This document shows positions 63,812 through 64,000 of a stretch of 64,000 nucleotides of DNA, piece by piece. The stretch is taken from assembly GCF_030651915.1 (NCBI RefSeq), contig NZ_JAUSBV010000008.1:248001-312000 (forward strand), read 5' to 3'. Position numbers and translations under genes: made by a program. The notes below the pieces were generated by a model. It saw nothing but the letters and a program-made list of their open reading frames with translations, was not told where the DNA came from and did not search any database. Each line of letters opens with the position of its first letter. The first letter of the stretch is position 1. The stretch is from Parvibaculum sp. Lineage in GTDB: Bacteria; Pseudomonadota; Alphaproteobacteria; Parvibaculales; Parvibaculaceae.

Positions 63812-64000
63812 TTACTGCGTGAAAGCCGGGCGCGTCGGCGGTGGCGGCGGCGGAGCGGTGCGCGTTTCCGCAGGCATGCCCATCAGTTCGCGCAATTCGC
63901 GGCTCGCCCCACCGGCTTCTTCCAGACTCTCAGCCAGCAGCCGCGCCGCGACGAATGCTTGCAATTCGAGCGTCTGCGTCTTTGTGTCGATCGTGCCGCC
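63812..64000 (-). CDS. Unknown protein, C-terminal part only
   Basis: Runs off the right edge; 62 residues visible. A helical part (QTLELQAFVAARLLAESLEEAGGASRELRELMGMP) followed by a proline run (APPPPPPTRPAFTQ) and stop TAA. Too short to classify. Convergent with the RHH gene, without a gap. Confidence 0.6.
   Translation of the reverse strand, partial: GGTIDTKTQTLELQAFVAARLLAESLEEAGGASRELRELMGMPAETRTAPPPPPPTRPAFTQ

Overview
The window is a GC-rich, gene-dense chromosomal segment of an alphaproteobacterium. The strongest evidence is a circularly permuted two-piece tmRNA with an ANDNYAEARLAA tag next to an alpha-type sspB. A DUF3147 gene, an hflK-hflC-DUF2065-degP block, an mreBCD-mrdA-rodA block and a full TTAA-N7-TTAA CtrA-type site agree with this. 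The CYP108-like P450, epoxide hydrolase, TauD-like dioxygenase and FAD oxidoreductase suggest an aerobic organism that degrades hydrocarbons or terpenoids (Parvibaculum-like Hyphomicrobiales would fit, but this is only an impression). I see no insertion sequence, prophage or CRISPR array.

Layout. 1-4.7 kb: the end of an MlaE permease gene, a cytochrome c, a CHASE2 cyclase whose catalytic residues are largely replaced, and a dipeptide epimerase. 4.7-12.2 kb (minus strand): a catabolic stretch with a quinone oxidoreductase, TauD-like dioxygenase, MFS transporter, and an operon-like run P450 - rubredoxin - lipocalin-like protein - APH-type phosphotransferase - DUF6285-like protein, the last three joined by ATGA overlaps. 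12.5-17.5 kb (plus): epimerase/dehydratase, DUF423 protein, FAD oxidoreductase, epoxide hydrolase, a small membrane protein and a SnoaL-like protein; two palindromes here look like operators. 17.6-21.4 kb: a compact glycosyltransferase / methyltransferase / alpha-alpha-barrel / methyltransferase cluster, the best candidate in the window for an uncharacterised pathway. 21.5-27.2 kb: CheZ-like protein, threonine dehydratase-like enzyme, histidine phosphatase relative, CorA, RhlE helicase and a lipoprotein hydrolase.

27.2-35.4 kb (minus): an AT3-SGNH acyltransferase, tRNA-Lys(CTT), and the rod-shape operon mreB-mreC-mreD-mrdA-rodA with CtrA-like sites upstream. 35.8-42.9 kb: a LysR regulator, a Na/Ca exchanger with a perfect triple Pho box at its 3' end, purT, a zinc-sensing ArsR plus CDF exporter under a 24-bp palindrome, a lipase-like hydrolase, a globin-like protein, an inverted pair of 36-nt repeats and a racemase-family protein. 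42.9-46.6 kb (minus): the branched-chain amino-acid genes ilvB-ilvN-(small DUF1871-like ORF)-ilvC with a strong terminator. 46.7-53.7 kb: miaA, serB, hflK-hflC-DUF2065-degP and mrp.

53.8-60.7 kb: a secreted protein, an SMP-30 lactonase, glutathione-dependent formaldehyde detoxification (adh - fghA), the folate pair thyA-folA with an unlisted 53-aa membrane ORF fitted between them by two TGATG overlaps, a membrane dipeptidase and a DUF1287 protein. 60.7-64.0 kb: ssrA (tmRNA), sspB, DUF3147, fumC, a ribbon-helix-helix protein and the C-terminus of an unknown protein. The ssrA-sspB adjacency places the RNA that adds the degradation tag beside the adaptor that delivers tagged proteins to ClpXP.
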